Positions 18,542 to 28,699 of a stretch of DNA of 64,000 nucleotides are shown here, piece by piece. Source of the stretch: Leptospira biflexa serovar Patoc strain 'Patoc 1 (Paris)' (GTDB taxonomy: Bacteria; Spirochaetota; Leptospiria; Leptospirales; Leptospiraceae). How positions within the stretch are numbered: the first letter of the stretch is position 1; each line of letters begins with the position of its first letter. The translations under genes were made by a program, and so were the position numbers. The stretch covers positions 3,535,678 to 3,599,677 of the forward strand of contig NC_010602.1 of assembly GCF_000017685.1 (NCBI RefSeq), written 5' to 3'. Below the pieces are notes generated by a model. It did no database searches. It was not told where the DNA came from and was given only the letters and a program-made list of their open reading frames with translations.

Positions 18542-19160
18542 ATCCAATGCCATCAAAATAGTATTCTCTGGAGTTTTGTTCTTATTTTTTTCCATTCAAA
18601 TTCTATTTGCCGATGAATCGAAGTTAACTGCCAAACAAAACAAAATACTGAAAGAAACGTATTCCTACCTGGAATCTTTGGAACCCAAACGGATTAAAAT
18701 CGACAAATCCACTTACAATCGTCATACACAGTTCGAATCATTTTTTAAATTTCCTTTTTCTGGTAAAAAAATTTCCCGTTGGATTCAAACTCGGATCAAA
18801 AAGTATTCCTTTGGTTCCACGGGAGATTTTGTGGCGATGTACCAAGATGGTGAGGTTCTCCTAGGGAGAGGATTTTTTAATCTCAATCGACTGGATCGGA
18901 TACTGGTTTTATTACACGAAGCAAGGCATGCCGATGGAAAAAATTATAGCCATGTAGTTTGTCCCGATGACTTTCCATTTTTGAACACAAGAGATTGGAA
19001 GATCCACCCAGCAGGGAAAAAGGGATGTGACTCTGTCCCTGATGGTGGTTACGGAATCACAGCTTCTTTTTTATTTGAACTTGGTGCTTATGGATACTTA
19101 GGTCAAACCGAAGCTGCTTATCGATACAACTCCGAAATTTCACGTGTGATCCGAGATTAA
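18516..19160 (+). CDS. Exported protein with HExxH metalloprotease-like motif
   Basis: Protein of 214 aa. ATG 18516 lies inside the end of the TonB receptor gene with AAGG 7 nt upstream, so translation is coupled. The N-terminus is a short polar stretch and one hydrophobic segment ([22 protein letters not shown]), probably a signal or anchor. The centre carries [10 protein letters not shown], an HExxH zinc-binding motif with a following Asp, and two Cys (VVCPDD, KGCDS). No named family is recognised. As the last gene of the HmuY/TonB operon it may process a surface component, but this is only inference from position. Confidence 0.68.
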   Translation: MADSKLHSKSNAIKIVFSGVLFLFFSIQILFADESKLTAKQNKILKETYSYLESLEPKRIKIDKSTYNRHTQFESFFKFPFSGKKISRWIQTRIKKYSFGSTGDFVAMYQDGEVLLGRGFFNLNRLDRILVLLHEARHADGKNYSHVVCPDDFPFLNTRDWKIHPAGKKGCDSVPDGGYGITASFLFELGAYGYLGQTEAAYRYNSEISRVIRD

Positions 19161-19681
19161 TGAGAACAAACTAAACTTAAAGTTTTATCAGAAGCTATTT
19201 GTGTTTTAATTCGTGTTAAAATTTCTTTGGAACGAATTTCTGTTTCTAATTTAGATTTAGCAAAAAGATATGAATGGTTTTCTTTCATGAGTTTGCCCAA
19301 TTCAGAAGCATGTGTTGGACAACCTAATAGAGTTGCCATGGCACGAATCCTTTCGCCAGAACCTTTGGTCGTTTCGAGTTCTAAAGGTGCTTCGTTGTAA
19401 GCGATGAATACTTCTTGGGCCATTTCTTTTTTTACGATACCGTCATTTGTACAATTGGAAGTTCCCGATGTGATTCCAAATGTTTGAGAAGAAAAACTGA
19501 TATTGGTTGTTGCAGCAAGGATTTGACCAATGTCATTTTTCCAAACAGGCACCATAGAACCAAGACCGCATCCTGCCATTCCATATGGTTCTGCGTGTAA
19601 TGGTTTGAAATGTAATACAGATAATATGCTAATGATTGTTATGTGAAAGATAAAAAGAATCAAACGAGGGAAGGAAAACAT
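19157..19681 (-). CDS. DUF3015 family exported protein
   Basis: Protein of 174 aa with a signal peptide ending at LHA-EPYG and the DUF3015 signature: YGMAGCGLGSMV, GQILAATTNISFSSQTFGITSGTSNC, then a helical region with GERIRAMATLLGCP. Members are small periplasmic or outer-membrane-associated proteins of unknown role in proteobacteria and spirochaetes. Two conserved Cys pairs suggest disulfides. It is convergent with the HExxH gene, overlapping by 4 bp. Confidence 0.85.
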   Translation of the reverse strand: MFSFPRLILFIFHITIISILSVLHFKPLHAEPYGMAGCGLGSMVPVWKNDIGQILAATTNISFSSQTFGITSGTSNCTNDGIVKKEMAQEVFIAYNEAPLELETTKGSGERIRAMATLLGCPTHASELGKLMKENHSYLFAKSKLETEIRSKEILTRIKTQIASDKTLSLVCSH

Positions 19682-19697
19682 AAATCAAACTCCAATT

Positions 19698-19919
19698 CTA
19701 AAACGTAAATAAGGAATCGGAAGTTCTGTCGATCTGAGGATGGTGTGAACCTTGTGCCAAAACTTCTCCTGCCATCGAAATCACAGCCCAGGTGGTTTCT
19801 TCTTTACTTTCTGGTTGCAGAGATTGGAGCATTGTATTCGTGAAACTCTCCAATTTTTGTTGAAGGACGGAGTTCGGAAATGGATAGGACTTCTTTTCTT
19901 GTACTTCTGTCGATCTCAT
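19698..19919 (-). CDS. Small hypothetical protein
   Basis: Frame of 73 codons 16 bp upstream of, and in the same direction as, the DUF3015 gene, so probably in one transcript. ATG 19919 has AAGGGA about 12 nt upstream. The sequence (MRSTEVQEKKSYPFPNSVLQ..., then TWAVISMAGEVLAQGSHHPQ) has no signal peptide or membrane segment and matches no family I know. Codon use looks like that of neighbouring genes, and the frame on the opposite strand is less convincing. Confidence 0.5.
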   Translation of the reverse strand: MRSTEVQEKKSYPFPNSVLQQKLESFTNTMLQSLQPESKEETTWAVISMAGEVLAQGSHHPQIDRTSDSLFTF

Positions 19920-20107
19920 GCAATTGGTTTCCCTTATGGTTTAAGGATCGGCGGGTGGGCCGGAATGACTAAAGTTTAAAAAATCTAAATTTGGAGTCAA
20001 GGAAGAGACATAATTCCGAGGACGAAAAATGAAAGATCCAAGTTCTCCTTTTCCCGAAGCCCAACCTTGCCAAACTTGACGTAAAATCACCCGTTACGAG
20101 GACGACT

Positions 20108-21031
20108 TTGCTTACCCCTCAGATCAATTTATTCAAAAAATCCAATCCTATCCAAGCCCAAGTATTGGCAAACACGCGTTTGACTCCAGAACTCGGAAAA
20201 GGCAAACGTTCGATGAGAGAAGGAGATGCCGCTGTCCACCGCATCACCATTGCCATCGATCATTCGGTATATCCCTACATGATTGGGCAAAGTGCTGGGA
20301 TCATCCCACCAGGCCTCGACCCAGAAAAACAAACCAAAGGCCTAGCTGATGCGAGTTATACGGTTCGTTTGTATTCCATCGCCTCTCCCTCCTATAGTTT
20401 TGGCCAAACCAAGGACAATATTGAATTCGTTGTGAAACGAGATAATGTCTATGATGAAAATGGAAACTTACTCCACAAAGGGGTTTGTTCCAATTATCTT
20501 TGTGATCTAAAACCAGGTGATGTGGTCACAATGACAGGTCCCGCGGGCAAAAAATTCCTCTTGCCTCAAACCGATTTTTCCGGTGACATTTTCTTTTTTG
20601 CAACAGGGACCGGGATTAGCCCTTTTCTTGGGATGGTGGAAGAACTACTCGTGCAAAAACTCATCCAGTTCCAAGGGAATCTTTGGCTCATTTACGGGGC
20701 TCCTTATTCAGATGAAATTGTCCTCCGAGATTATTTTGAAGACAAAACAAAAGAATTTTCCAATTTCCATTTTGTAACAGCAATTAGTCGTGAGGAAAAA
20801 AACTCGTTTGATGGAGGCAAAATGTACATCACTCACCGTGCAAAAGAAAACGCAGAGGCCATTAAAAATGCTGTGAATGGAAACGGTAAGTTTTATATTT
20901 GTGGCGGTCCGAAGGGAATGGAAAAGGGAGTGATTCAGGAAATCATGTCAGCTTGTGGCACTGATTCAACCTATGAAGCTTTCAAAAAACACCTGGAAGA
21001 AAAAGAACAATTATTTGTAGAGACGTACTAA
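20108..21031 (+). CDS. Plant-type ferredoxin-NADP(+) reductase
   Basis: FAD enzyme of 307 aa that moves electrons between ferredoxin or flavodoxin and NADP(H). Start TTG 20108 behind GAGGA. The FAD motif RLYSIASP is followed by [14 protein letters not shown]. The nucleotide-binding segment [13 protein letters not shown] is near residues 164-176, and [12 protein letters not shown] comes near the end. It ends VETY with a C-terminal Tyr, the aromatic residue that stacks on the flavin in plastidic-type enzymes. Leptospira is known to have such a plastidic-type FNR. The gene is followed 1 bp later by a PC4-like protein. Confidence 0.93.
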   Translation: MLTPQINLFKKSNPIQAQVLANTRLTPELGKGKRSMREGDAAVHRITIAIDHSVYPYMIGQSAGIIPPGLDPEKQTKGLADASYTVRLYSIASPSYSFGQTKDNIEFVVKRDNVYDENGNLLHKGVCSNYLCDLKPGDVVTMTGPAGKKFLLPQTDFSGDIFFFATGTGISPFLGMVEELLVQKLIQFQGNLWLIYGAPYSDEIVLRDYFEDKTKEFSNFHFVTAISREEKNSFDGGKMYITHRAKENAEAIKNAVNGNGKFYICGGPKGMEKGVIQEIMSACGTDSTYEAFKKHLEEKEQLFVETY

Positions 21032-21032
21032 C

Positions 21033-21254
21033 ATGGCAAAAACAGGAATCATCCGAGACATTGACAAAGGCAGAGGGGAAGTCATCCGCGTGGAGATTTC
21101 CGAATACAAGGGACAAACTTTTTTTAACATTCGAGTTTGGTACACGGATCCGAATGGGGAACTAAAACCCACTCAAAAAGGAGTTGCCATTGCACCAACT
21201 TTGGTTAGCGAATTAAAGGAAGCCATCGAAGAAGCAGAACGTTGGTTAGCGTAA
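21033..21254 (+). CDS. PC4/YdbC-like single-stranded nucleic-acid-binding protein
   Basis: Small protein of 73 aa with the PC4 (transcriptional coactivator p15) fold pattern: [54 protein letters not shown]. Bacterial members bind single-stranded DNA or RNA as dimers. ATG 21033 starts immediately after the FNR stop codon, so the two are co-transcribed; a functional link to FNR is not evident. Confidence 0.8.
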   Translation: MAKTGIIRDIDKGRGEVIRVEISEYKGQTFFNIRVWYTDPNGELKPTQKGVAIAPTLVSELKEAIEEAERWLA

Positions 21255-21270
21255 CGATACCAATCGTTTT

Positions 21271-22917
21271 TTAAACGATCTCGTCACCTTCGTTAGCATA
21301 CACAATCCTCTGCAATACCTCATTCGCAGAGGTTAAACTCTCCGCCACTCGGATGTGATTGTACAACCGAGTGAGTTCAAAGATTTTTTTGACGGAATCT
21401 CTTATGTTTGTCACAACAAGTTCCCCACCTCTCTTTCGTAACCAACCAACAATTTGAATCACCATTCCGATTGCGGACGAATCGATATGGGAAGAGTGAG
21501 AAAAATCAAAAATCATATACCGAAACCCTTCTGCCATTTTTTGTTCAATTGTTTGTTTGATTTCGGGGCATTTGTACAAATCGATGTCGCCCACGGTATG
21601 GTATTCAAAGATTTGATTGTGAACTTCAATATTCTTTAAATCAATTTTTTCTGGTCCTTTGGACATCATTTGCGAATTCATAAATAAGTGTTTGTGCAAA
21701 TCATCTGATTTTGTAGTCATTTTCGATTCTAAGACTAACAATCGATTGAGAAGAGAACCTAAAGCATTCGGTGCATAATGAAGGTTGTTGCGAATGTCTT
21801 GTATAAGACCAAATAACATTGTTTTGGCGTCTTCTATGTGACCACGTCTGACAAAATCAGTGATTTCTTTGATTCCAAGAGAGGCATTTGATATCAATAT
21901 CTCTACTAATACATCGGGGTCTTGTTTGCCAGTGTTCTTTCCTCTTTCAAAAGAAAAAGTTTGCTTCACCGATTCCAAAACATTCTGTTTCAAAAGATTA
22001 TAATAAGATACATTCACTTCACAAAACGGAGTGTTGGTTTCGTTGACTCGATCATCTATCTCCAATCGTAATACCAAATTCCTTAAATCGTCAGCCCTAA
22101 GGTCTCCTAATTGTAAATTGATCTTTTGTCTGGAAATGGTTTTGGCATCTCCTAAGAATTCATCAAATTCTTCCATAACTTGATGAGATGTTTCTGATAA
22201 TACTTGTTTGAGACGAACACCTGGTGCAAGTTGGAGTTCCACATCGATGGCCTGCGCATACAAAGCTCCAATATCGCCAAATTCTTCAAAAAAAATATCA
22301 GAAGCATTTTCAGGATTATCAATATAATAAAAATTTCCACCACCAGCTTTGGCAATTTCAACTAACATCTCTTCGTTGAAATCATTCCCTACGCCAATGG
22401 TGGTAGTGGAGATGCCCATTGACAAATGATCAGCTGCGATGGTGACGAGTGCTTCCTTATCTTTGATTCCTGAAGTTGGATTTCCATCTGTTAATAATAA
22501 AACTCGTTTGTATGCATTCGGGATTTTGGATTGGTTCAAACTTTTTAACGCTGACAACCAACCACCACTCAAATTGGTAGATGTAGCAACTTGGATATTT
22601 CGTATTTTGTCAGTAACAGAAACTTTTTCCGTTAGGTGAGTCACAGGTTGGATGAGTTGCACATCAGCGGAGTAAGCGACAATCGAAACTGCATCATGTC
22701 TTGTCAGCCAATTCACGAGAGCACAGGAAGCATCGATCACTGCCTCCATTTTTTCCCCTTTCATTGACCAACTTTTGTCAATGGCAAGGCCAATCACCAG
22801 TGGCTTTCGTTCTTCCACATTTGGATTGGCAGGAGTGCGAAACCTAAGTAATAAATGGTTTTCTTGCACTTCCTTTTCCTTGATGATTGGGTATTCCAAT
22901 TTTGCTTCTAAAAACAT
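21271..22917 (-). CDS. VWA domain fused to STAS (anti-anti-sigma-like) domain
   Basis: Cytoplasmic protein of 548 aa (from ATG 22917; a GTG 6 nt upstream is also possible). Residues ~35-220 are a von Willebrand A domain with an intact MIDAS start, DKSWS (Asp47, Ser49, Ser51), then TNLSGGW and LLTDGNPTSG. A middle region of ~200 residues has no recognised fold. Residues ~435-540 form a STAS domain, including MIFDFSHSSHIDSSAIGMVIQIVGWLR, where HIDSS holds the phosphorylatable Ser found in SpoIIAA/RsbV proteins. The combination suggests a metal-dependent adhesion module controlled by partner switching. It is convergent with the FNR-PC4 pair and divergent from queE. Confidence 0.83.
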   Translation of the reverse strand: MFLEAKLEYPIIKEKEVQENHLLLRFRTPANPNVEERKPLVIGLAIDKSWSMKGEKMEAVIDASCALVNWLTRHDAVSIVAYSADVQLIQPVTHLTEKVSVTDKIRNIQVATSTNLSGGWLSALKSLNQSKIPNAYKRVLLLTDGNPTSGIKDKEALVTIAADHLSMGISTTTIGVGNDFNEEMLVEIAKAGGGNFYYIDNPENASDIFFEEFGDIGALYAQAIDVELQLAPGVRLKQVLSETSHQVMEEFDEFLGDAKTISRQKINLQLGDLRADDLRNLVLRLEIDDRVNETNTPFCEVNVSYYNLLKQNVLESVKQTFSFERGKNTGKQDPDVLVEILISNASLGIKEITDFVRRGHIEDAKTMLFGLIQDIRNNLHYAPNALGSLLNRLLVLESKMTTKSDDLHKHLFMNSQMMSKGPEKIDLKNIEVHNQIFEYHTVGDIDLYKCPEIKQTIEQKMAEGFRYMIFDFSHSSHIDSSAIGMVIQIVGWLRKRGGELVVTNIRDSVKKIFELTRLYNHIRVAESLTSANEVLQRIVYANEGDEIV

Positions 22918-22993
22918 GACCACAAAAGCAAAGTCCGAATTAATGTTTTCGCAAGAACAATTTCAAAGAAACTGACAAGAAGGGAAAAACTCT

Positions 22994-23704
22994 ATGTACG
23001 GAAAAATTCATGAAATTTATTCATCCATTTCTGGTGAAGGGATCTCACAAGGGATCCCAACTGTCTTTGTACGTTTTGCTGGTTGTTCCCTTCGCTGTGG
23101 TAAAACAGATACACGGTCCCTTTGGTGTGATACCCCCTATGCCCTTGGTCCAAACCAAGGAGAAACAAAACCACTTTCCACCATCATGGATGAAATCGTT
23201 GCCTTAGATCCAACGCATGGTTACCAAATTTTGTTAACGGGTGGAGAACCATTGGAAGGAAAAAACCGAGACCTATCCATTTCCATTGCCGAATCAATTC
23301 ATTCATTCCGAACACACAACGACAAACCCTACCCTTCTTCTCGTGTCGAAACCAACGGGAGTGAAAAAATCACTCTGGATCCTTTTTTTATTTTCACTAT
23401 GGATTACAAACTTCCGGGTTCCGGGATGGAAGGCCGAATGGATCTAGAAAATTTCCAGATCTTGGAAAAGAGACATAATTCACTTGACGAAATTAAGTTC
23501 GTTGTGCGTGATAGAATCGACTTTGAAAGAAGTATCGAAGTCATTCGCGAACAAAAAATACAGACAAATATATTGTATTCGCCAGTCCACGGTGAAGTGG
23601 ATGCCAAAGAACTAGTTGAATGGATAAAAATAGACAACCCACCTAAGGGTCGTTTGTCGCTTCAAATTCATAAAGTGCTTTGGGGAAATCAGAAAGGAGT
23701 TTGA
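22994..23704 (+). CDS. queE: 7-carboxy-7-deazaguanine synthase (radical SAM)
   Basis: Radical SAM enzyme of 236 aa converting 6-carboxy-tetrahydropterin to 7-carboxy-7-deazaguanine, the ring-contraction step of queuosine/preQ0 synthesis. Start ATG 22994 behind AAGGGA. The N-terminus ([13 protein letters not shown]) and [11 protein letters not shown]...LWCDT are diagnostic. The cluster Cys residues are spaced C-x3-C-x9-C rather than the usual C-x3-C-x2-C, because of a 7-residue insertion (GKTDTRS). LLTGGEPL follows. No other queuosine gene is in the window. Its stop overlaps the start of the helicase gene (TGATG). Confidence 0.9.
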   Translation: MYGKIHEIYSSISGEGISQGIPTVFVRFAGCSLRCGKTDTRSLWCDTPYALGPNQGETKPLSTIMDEIVALDPTHGYQILLTGGEPLEGKNRDLSISIAESIHSFRTHNDKPYPSSRVETNGSEKITLDPFFIFTMDYKLPGSGMEGRMDLENFQILEKRHNSLDEIKFVVRDRIDFERSIEVIREQKIQTNILYSPVHGEVDAKELVEWIKIDNPPKGRLSLQIHKVLWGNQKGV

Positions 23705-26547
23705 TGGATATCCCTACTCAGTTAAGTTTAGATTTTGAAACAACGGTTGAACCAAAACAATCGAATGAGTATGGTTTTCTAATCGACGAACCAGAGTTAG
23801 GTCTTGCAAAAGTCACGAAAGAAACGCCTACATCTGTTGAATTATTCTTTGAATCCAAAGAAATTTTTCGCACTGTAAACAAATCAAATCGTAATCTACA
23901 TTTTTTAAACCAGTATCCAGAGTCACTTCGGGTATCGGAAGAATTTCCAAAAGCCATGGAGCTTGCCCTTACCGCAAGCCAACTCAAACTCACTTACAAT
24001 TTTAATAAACTATCTTCCCTTTCCAACTCTAGAACTCGTTTATTACCTCACCAAATTGAATCCACTTTTATAGTCGCAAATAGTTTGAAACCACGTTTCA
24101 TTTTGGCCGACGAAGTGGGACTTGGTAAAACGATTGAAGCTGGTCTTGCTGTAAAAGAATTGATGTTTCGTCGTGGTCTCAAACGGGTGTTAGTGGTCGC
24201 TCCTTCACCACTACTTGTGCAATGGCAACAAGAAATGAAAAACAAATTCAATGAGGAATTTGCCATTGTTCGTAGGCGTAACTTTGTAACCAATGGACCA
24301 GATCATTGGAGAAATTTTAACAAAATCATTACTTCCATTGATTTTATCAAGAATCCAAGGTATGCCGAAGAAATTCTCGGAACCAAATGGGACATTGTTG
24401 TTTTCGATGAAGCCCATAGACTCAGACGTGATTATTCCAAAATCACACGTGGTTATCTATTTGCGGAAAAAATTGCTCGCAAGACAGAATGTTTACTCCT
24501 CCTTACGGCTACACCTTTTCGTGGAAAATTAGAAGAACTATTTTATCTCATGCACTTAGTGGATCCGAATATTTTGGGCCCTTATCATACGTTTATCAAT
24601 GATTATGTGGTGGGACAAAAAGGAGACTTAAAGGAAAAAATCTCAAAAGTGCTCCTCCGACGCCGTAAAGTGGAAGTGGGTGGTTTTACCAAACGTTTTG
24701 CAAAAACTGTGCGAATTGATTTATCTCCCATTGAACGCGCATTTTATGATGAAACTACCGAATATGTAAAACGAGAATACAATATGGCGATGGGAACCAA
24801 AAACCGTGCCATCGGTTTTGTCATGGTAGTATTCCAAAAGTTATTAGATTCATCTGTCATTGCCTTGTTATCAGCCCTTCAGAAACGTAAATTTATGTTG
24901 GAATCCAAGTTCCATTATATGAAAGAACATGAAACCAATTTGGATGATTGGGATTTGGATGAAACAGAAGGTGTAGAAGATTTTATCACAGAACTGGAAG
25001 ATGAAGAGATGTCTAGTTTCCAAAGGATCAAACGCGAGTTATTCACTCTCAACCGTTTGATCCATTTAGGCAAACAAATCAAAGAAGATAAAAAAACACA
25101 AAAATTAAGAGAAACCCTCTATCGATTGAAAAAAGAAGGTCATAAAAAATTCATTATCTTCACACAATTTCGGACCACTCAGGATCATTTACAATCCGTA
25201 CTAGAACCTGATTTCAAAGTTTCTCCTTTCCATGGATCTCTTAGTATGGATGAAAAAGAAGTAGCGATCCAAAAATTCAAAGAGGATTATGAAATTCTAA
25301 TTTGTACGGAAGCTGGTGGGGAAGGACGTAACTTACAATTTGCCAATATACTCTTCAACTATGATCTTCCATGGAGTCCTTTAAAAATTGAACAAAGGAT
25401 TGGAAGGATCCATCGTTTTGGTCAAAAAGATAATGTGTATATCTTTAACTTTGCCTCTAAAGACACAGTTGCGGAACGGATACTTGAAGTACTCACAAAC
25501 AAAATCCGATTGTTTGAAGAATCCATTGGTGCTTCAGATGATTTACTTGGTACCATCGAAGAGGAATTGGATTTTAATTCTAGTTTGATGAAATTCATCA
25601 CAGGGACAAAAACGAAAGAAGAATTAGAAACTGAGTTTGATCTTCGCATCCAAGTAGCCCAAAAAGGATTTGAAAAACTAAACGCCCTTGTAACTCCGAA
25701 AGTTTTAGATTTTAATTTAAAAGATTATTACGATCATACCTTAGAAGAAAGAGAATGGAATAACCAACATTTAGAAGAAGTTGTTTCAGAAGGATCCAAG
25801 TTTTTCCAAAACAAACTCCCTGGATCGTTGGCTGTCACAGGAAAAGGTAGTTACGAATATAAGAATTTGGAAGGAAAAGTCAAAAAAGCAACCTTTGACT
25901 CAGACTTAGCGCTGACCAATGATTCGCTAGAATTTATGGCCTTTGGACATCCATTTGTCGAAAAAGTAACCGAACTCTTAACACATAGTAATGTTGGCCG
26001 AAAGAAAAAATATTTATACTCTCAAAATTTAAGTCAAAAGATATTATTTGTTTTCCAAGTGGAGTTTGATTTTTCACTCAAACGAAAAGATTTGTTTTTT
26101 ATCGAATTTGATTTAAAGAAAAAGAAATCGCTCGTAGTGACGGAAAAACCAAAAGAATGGACAGAAGGAAAAACATACGTTCCCGAAACTGAAATCCCAC
26201 TTTCAAAGTTGGAAGAAGCATTCATCCATTGTTTTCCCATTGTAGAATCAGAGGCCGAAATCAAAAAAGAAATCTTACGGAAAGAAACTCTTTCTATTTT
26301 CCAAAAAGAGGAATACAAAGTAGAACTCTCTCACCAAAAAACGATTCGCCAATTGGAAGAAAAATTAATGAGGCAAGAAGCTGCCTACAAATGGGACAAT
26401 CGACCTGAAAAAAAAGCAGTGCTTCATAAAACAATGAAGGAAATCCAAAGAGCAAAAGACGAATACACAGTGGAAATGCGAAAAATCAAAAATGGAGCAA
26501 AAATTTTCCACCGAATCCAACTCTTCCAAACTTATATCTGCATTTAA
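23704..26547 (+). CDS. SNF2-family DEAD/DEAH-box helicase (RapA-like)
   Basis: Superfamily 2 ATPase of 947 aa. ATG 23704 is chosen because AAAGGAG lies just upstream and it overlaps the queE stop. Motif I is [13 protein letters not shown] (from ~residue 134), motif II DEAH is at 235-238, motif [13 protein letters not shown]. The helicase C domain has [29 protein letters not shown] and [15 protein letters not shown]. The ~350-residue C-terminal tail is charged and helical. RapA/HepA-like proteins recycle stalled RNA polymerase; this one lacks an obvious polymerase-binding N-terminal Tudor-like region, so the role is not settled. There is no companion nuclease or methylase to suggest a defence island. 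Confidence 0.87.
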   Translation: MDIPTQLSLDFETTVEPKQSNEYGFLIDEPELGLAKVTKETPTSVELFFESKEIFRTVNKSNRNLHFLNQYPESLRVSEEFPKAMELALTASQLKLTYNFNKLSSLSNSRTRLLPHQIESTFIVANSLKPRFILADEVGLGKTIEAGLAVKELMFRRGLKRVLVVAPSPLLVQWQQEMKNKFNEEFAIVRRRNFVTNGPDHWRNFNKIITSIDFIKNPRYAEEILGTKWDIVVFDEAHRLRRDYSKITRGYLFAEKIARKTECLLLLTATPFRGKLEELFYLMHLVDPNILGPYHTFINDYVVGQKGDLKEKISKVLLRRRKVEVGGFTKRFAKTVRIDLSPIERAFYDETTEYVKREYNMAMGTKNRAIGFVMVVFQKLLDSSVIALLSALQKRKFMLESKFHYMKEHETNLDDWDLDETEGVEDFITELEDEEMSSFQRIKRELFTLNRLIHLGKQIKEDKKTQKLRETLYRLKKEGHKKFIIFTQFRTTQDHLQSVLEPDFKVSPFHGSLSMDEKEVAIQKFKEDYEILICTEAGGEGRNLQFANILFNYDLPWSPLKIEQRIGRIHRFGQKDNVYIFNFASKDTVAERILEVLTNKIRLFEESIGASDDLLGTIEEELDFNSSLMKFITGTKTKEELETEFDLRIQVAQKGFEKLNALVTPKVLDFNLKDYYDHTLEEREWNNQHLEEVVSEGSKFFQNKLPGSLAVTGKGSYEYKNLEGKVKKATFDSDLALTNDSLEFMAFGHPFVEKVTELLTHSNVGRKKKYLYSQNLSQKILFVFQVEFDFSLKRKDLFFIEFDLKKKKSLVVTEKPKEWTEGKTYVPETEIPLSKLEEAFIHCFPIVESEAEIKKEILRKETLSIFQKEEYKVELSHQKTIRQLEEKLMRQEAAYKWDNRPEKKAVLHKTMKEIQRAKDEYTVEMRKIKNGAKIFHRIQLFQTYICI

Positions 26548-26586
26548 ATTCATTTACATAGAATTGAAAATTTAAAAAATTGGGGA

Positions 26587-27849
26587 ATGTCCCTTCCCAA
26601 AATTGCCTTTTGGAAACAAATTCTCATCTCTTTAGTGTTAGGTTTAGCATTAGGAATTTTATTAAATCCGGAAACAGGATTTATTACTTCTGACGCGATC
26701 AATCCATATTTAAGTTGGTTAAAACTTCCAGGTGATCTATTCCTAAATCTTCTGCAAATGATCATGATCCCACTTGTGATAGTATCCATTGCACTTGGTG
26801 TATCCAGTCTAAAAAATTTAAAGGATCTCTGGAGTTTAGGAAGTAAAACATTATTCTACTTTATTTTTACAACAATCGTTTCGGTGAGTATCGGGATTTC
26901 ACTCACAACAGTTACAAAACCTGGATACCAAATCCAATCTAAAATCCAAACTCAAACCATTACAAATCCAATGAGCACACTGGAGAAAAAGGAAAAAGAA
27001 GAATCCATTCCAGAAATCATCGCAAATATCATTCCGAAGAATATTGTGAATGTTTGGTCGAAACAACAGATGTTATCAATTGTATTTTTAGGAATGATTC
27101 TTGGGGTTTTTTTTCTCACTTCAAAAGAATCAGGAACAGCACTCAAAGCGTTTTGCCATTCATTAGAAAGTTTTTGTTTATGGGTCGTTTCTACTGCGAT
27201 GAAACTGGCACCACTCGCAGTTTTCGGATTGATGAGTTATGCGATGATCCAAATTGGTTTTTCATTAGTGTTTGGTCTTTTGACCTATATATTGACAGTG
27301 TTAGGTGGACTTTGCCTCATTCTTGTTTTTTACAGTTTCATGGTTTTCTTTTTTACCAAAAAAAATCCTTTTCTATTTTTCAATCAAATCCGTGAAATTC
27401 CCATTTTAGGTTTTTCAACGTCTAGTTCCAGTTCTGTTTTGCCATACTCATTAAAGATAGCCAAAGAAAAGTTAAGGTTAAAAGAATCAGTTGCCGATTT
27501 TGTTCTCCCACTCGGGGCCACAATCAATATGGACGGAACAGCCTTATACCAAGCCGTAGCCACAGTTTTCCTTAGCCAAGTGTACCAAATTGAATTAAGT
27601 TCAGTAGAGTTGTTTTTGTTAGCTGGAACTGTAACGGCAGCTTCGATTGGAACCGCGGCGACCCCTGGTGTTGGCCTTGTGATTTTGTCATCTATCCTTT
27701 ATACCTTTCACATTCCTATCGAAGGGATCACCATTCTTTTTGGTGTTGACCGGTTTTTGGATATGTGTAGAACTTCAGTAAATCTGACCGGCGATCTCTC
27801 GTGCGCTTTTATCATGGACCATATCTGGAAGGAAGAAAAACAATTATGA
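26587..27849 (+). CDS. Dicarboxylate/amino acid:cation symporter (DAACS/GltP family)
   Basis: Secondary transporter of 420 aa for acidic amino acids or C4-dicarboxylates, driven by Na+ or H+. About eight membrane helices and two re-entrant loops are visible. Family motifs are STSSSSVLPYSL (serine-rich hairpin), GATINMDGTALYQ (NMDGT), AATPGVGLVIL and GVDRFLDMCRTSVNLTGD, where the Asp and Arg contact substrate. An insertion rich in Lys, Glu and Thr (~residues 110-145) is longer than in GltP. ATG 26587 sits inside a GGGA-ATG-TCCC inverted repeat. It overlaps the next gene by 4 bp. Confidence 0.9.
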   Translation: MSLPKIAFWKQILISLVLGLALGILLNPETGFITSDAINPYLSWLKLPGDLFLNLLQMIMIPLVIVSIALGVSSLKNLKDLWSLGSKTLFYFIFTTIVSVSIGISLTTVTKPGYQIQSKIQTQTITNPMSTLEKKEKEESIPEIIANIIPKNIVNVWSKQQMLSIVFLGMILGVFFLTSKESGTALKAFCHSLESFCLWVVSTAMKLAPLAVFGLMSYAMIQIGFSLVFGLLTYILTVLGGLCLILVFYSFMVFFFTKKNPFLFFNQIREIPILGFSTSSSSSVLPYSLKIAKEKLRLKESVADFVLPLGATINMDGTALYQAVATVFLSQVYQIELSSVELFLLAGTVTAASIGTAATPGVGLVILSSILYTFHIPIEGITILFGVDRFLDMCRTSVNLTGDLSCAFIMDHIWKEEKQL

Positions 27850-28697
27850 AAAATATAAGATTAATAGTTTTGATAGGTATCTCTTTATTTTTGATTCACT
27901 GTGACAAAAAAAAAGACCCTCTCAATGACCTAGAAACCAATCTCCTTTGTACCTCCTTTGCGATCTGCGATGGAGAAACGCCTGCAAAAACAGGAATCAT
28001 CGGAGACAGTTGGACTGATATATTATTGGGATTCCCAATTGTCGAAACACTTCGACCACAGTTAGAAAATCGATTTAACTACCAATTCGCTGGGGCTACT
28101 CTTGGCGGTAAAACATTACAACAGGTAGTAAGCCAAGGACTTCAATTCCAAGTCATTGACCAAGGTGGAGCCGACATGAAAGTTGTGTTACTTTCGTTAG
28201 GTGGAAATGACATCCAAGCCAACTTAAACGAGTATATTGGAAATGTGGACGCAGTGCAAGCTCAACGGTTTGCAAGAATCAAAGCCAATTTGAAACAACT
28301 CATTATTACTGGAAACGCATATAAAATTGCTCGTTTCGGAGGACCTCCTATTAAATGGATCATACATGGTTACGATTATCCAAATCCATATATGCCTGCG
28401 GCAATAGCTGGATCTGATGAAGGTTGCAAAACAAAATTTGACCGCATAGGGTTGATTGTGCCAGATGCTGCGGTGTTTACTTCCACTCAGCTTGATGCTT
28501 TTAATAACCTACTAGTTGAGATCACAAGAGAGGAACCATCTCTTATTTATGTTGACTTACGAAATACATTAGGTGGTAAACCAAACTCTCGAGCTGAATT
28601 GATGTTGGATTGTATCCATGCAAATAACTTAGGATACACTTTACTTGCTGATAAGTTAGCCAGATTGATTTACCCAGTCACGAATATAGGATTTTAA
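27846..28697 (+). CDS. SGNH/GDSL-type hydrolase lipoprotein
   Basis: Esterase-like lipoprotein of 283 aa, ATG 27846 overlapping the symporter stop (ATGA). The signal peptide ends at FLIHC (Cys19). Block I is GIIGDSWTD with Ser55 as nucleophile; the Gly block is FAGATLGGKT; the Asn block is LSLGGNDIQ; and the C-terminal DCIHANNLGY supplies the Asp-x-x-His of the triad. The substrate is unknown; lipids, acetylated sugars or peptidoglycan are all possible. It is the second gene of a run of envelope proteins extending to 30952. Confidence 0.85.
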   Translation: MKNIRLIVLIGISLFLIHCDKKKDPLNDLETNLLCTSFAICDGETPAKTGIIGDSWTDILLGFPIVETLRPQLENRFNYQFAGATLGGKTLQQVVSQGLQFQVIDQGGADMKVVLLSLGGNDIQANLNEYIGNVDAVQAQRFARIKANLKQLIITGNAYKIARFGGPPIKWIIHGYDYPNPYMPAAIAGSDEGCKTKFDRIGLIVPDAAVFTSTQLDAFNNLLVEITREEPSLIYVDLRNTLGGKPNSRAELMLDCIHANNLGYTLLADKLARLIYPVTNIGF

Positions 28698-28699
28698 CA

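Noticed and set aside
22994..23704. Complete queuosine or dpd gene cluster
   Set aside because: Only queE and, far away, folE are present in the window.
23704..26547. DISARM-like or other helicase-based defence system
   Set aside because: The SNF2 helicase has no methylase, nuclease or DUF1998 partner, and its neighbours are queE and a symporter.
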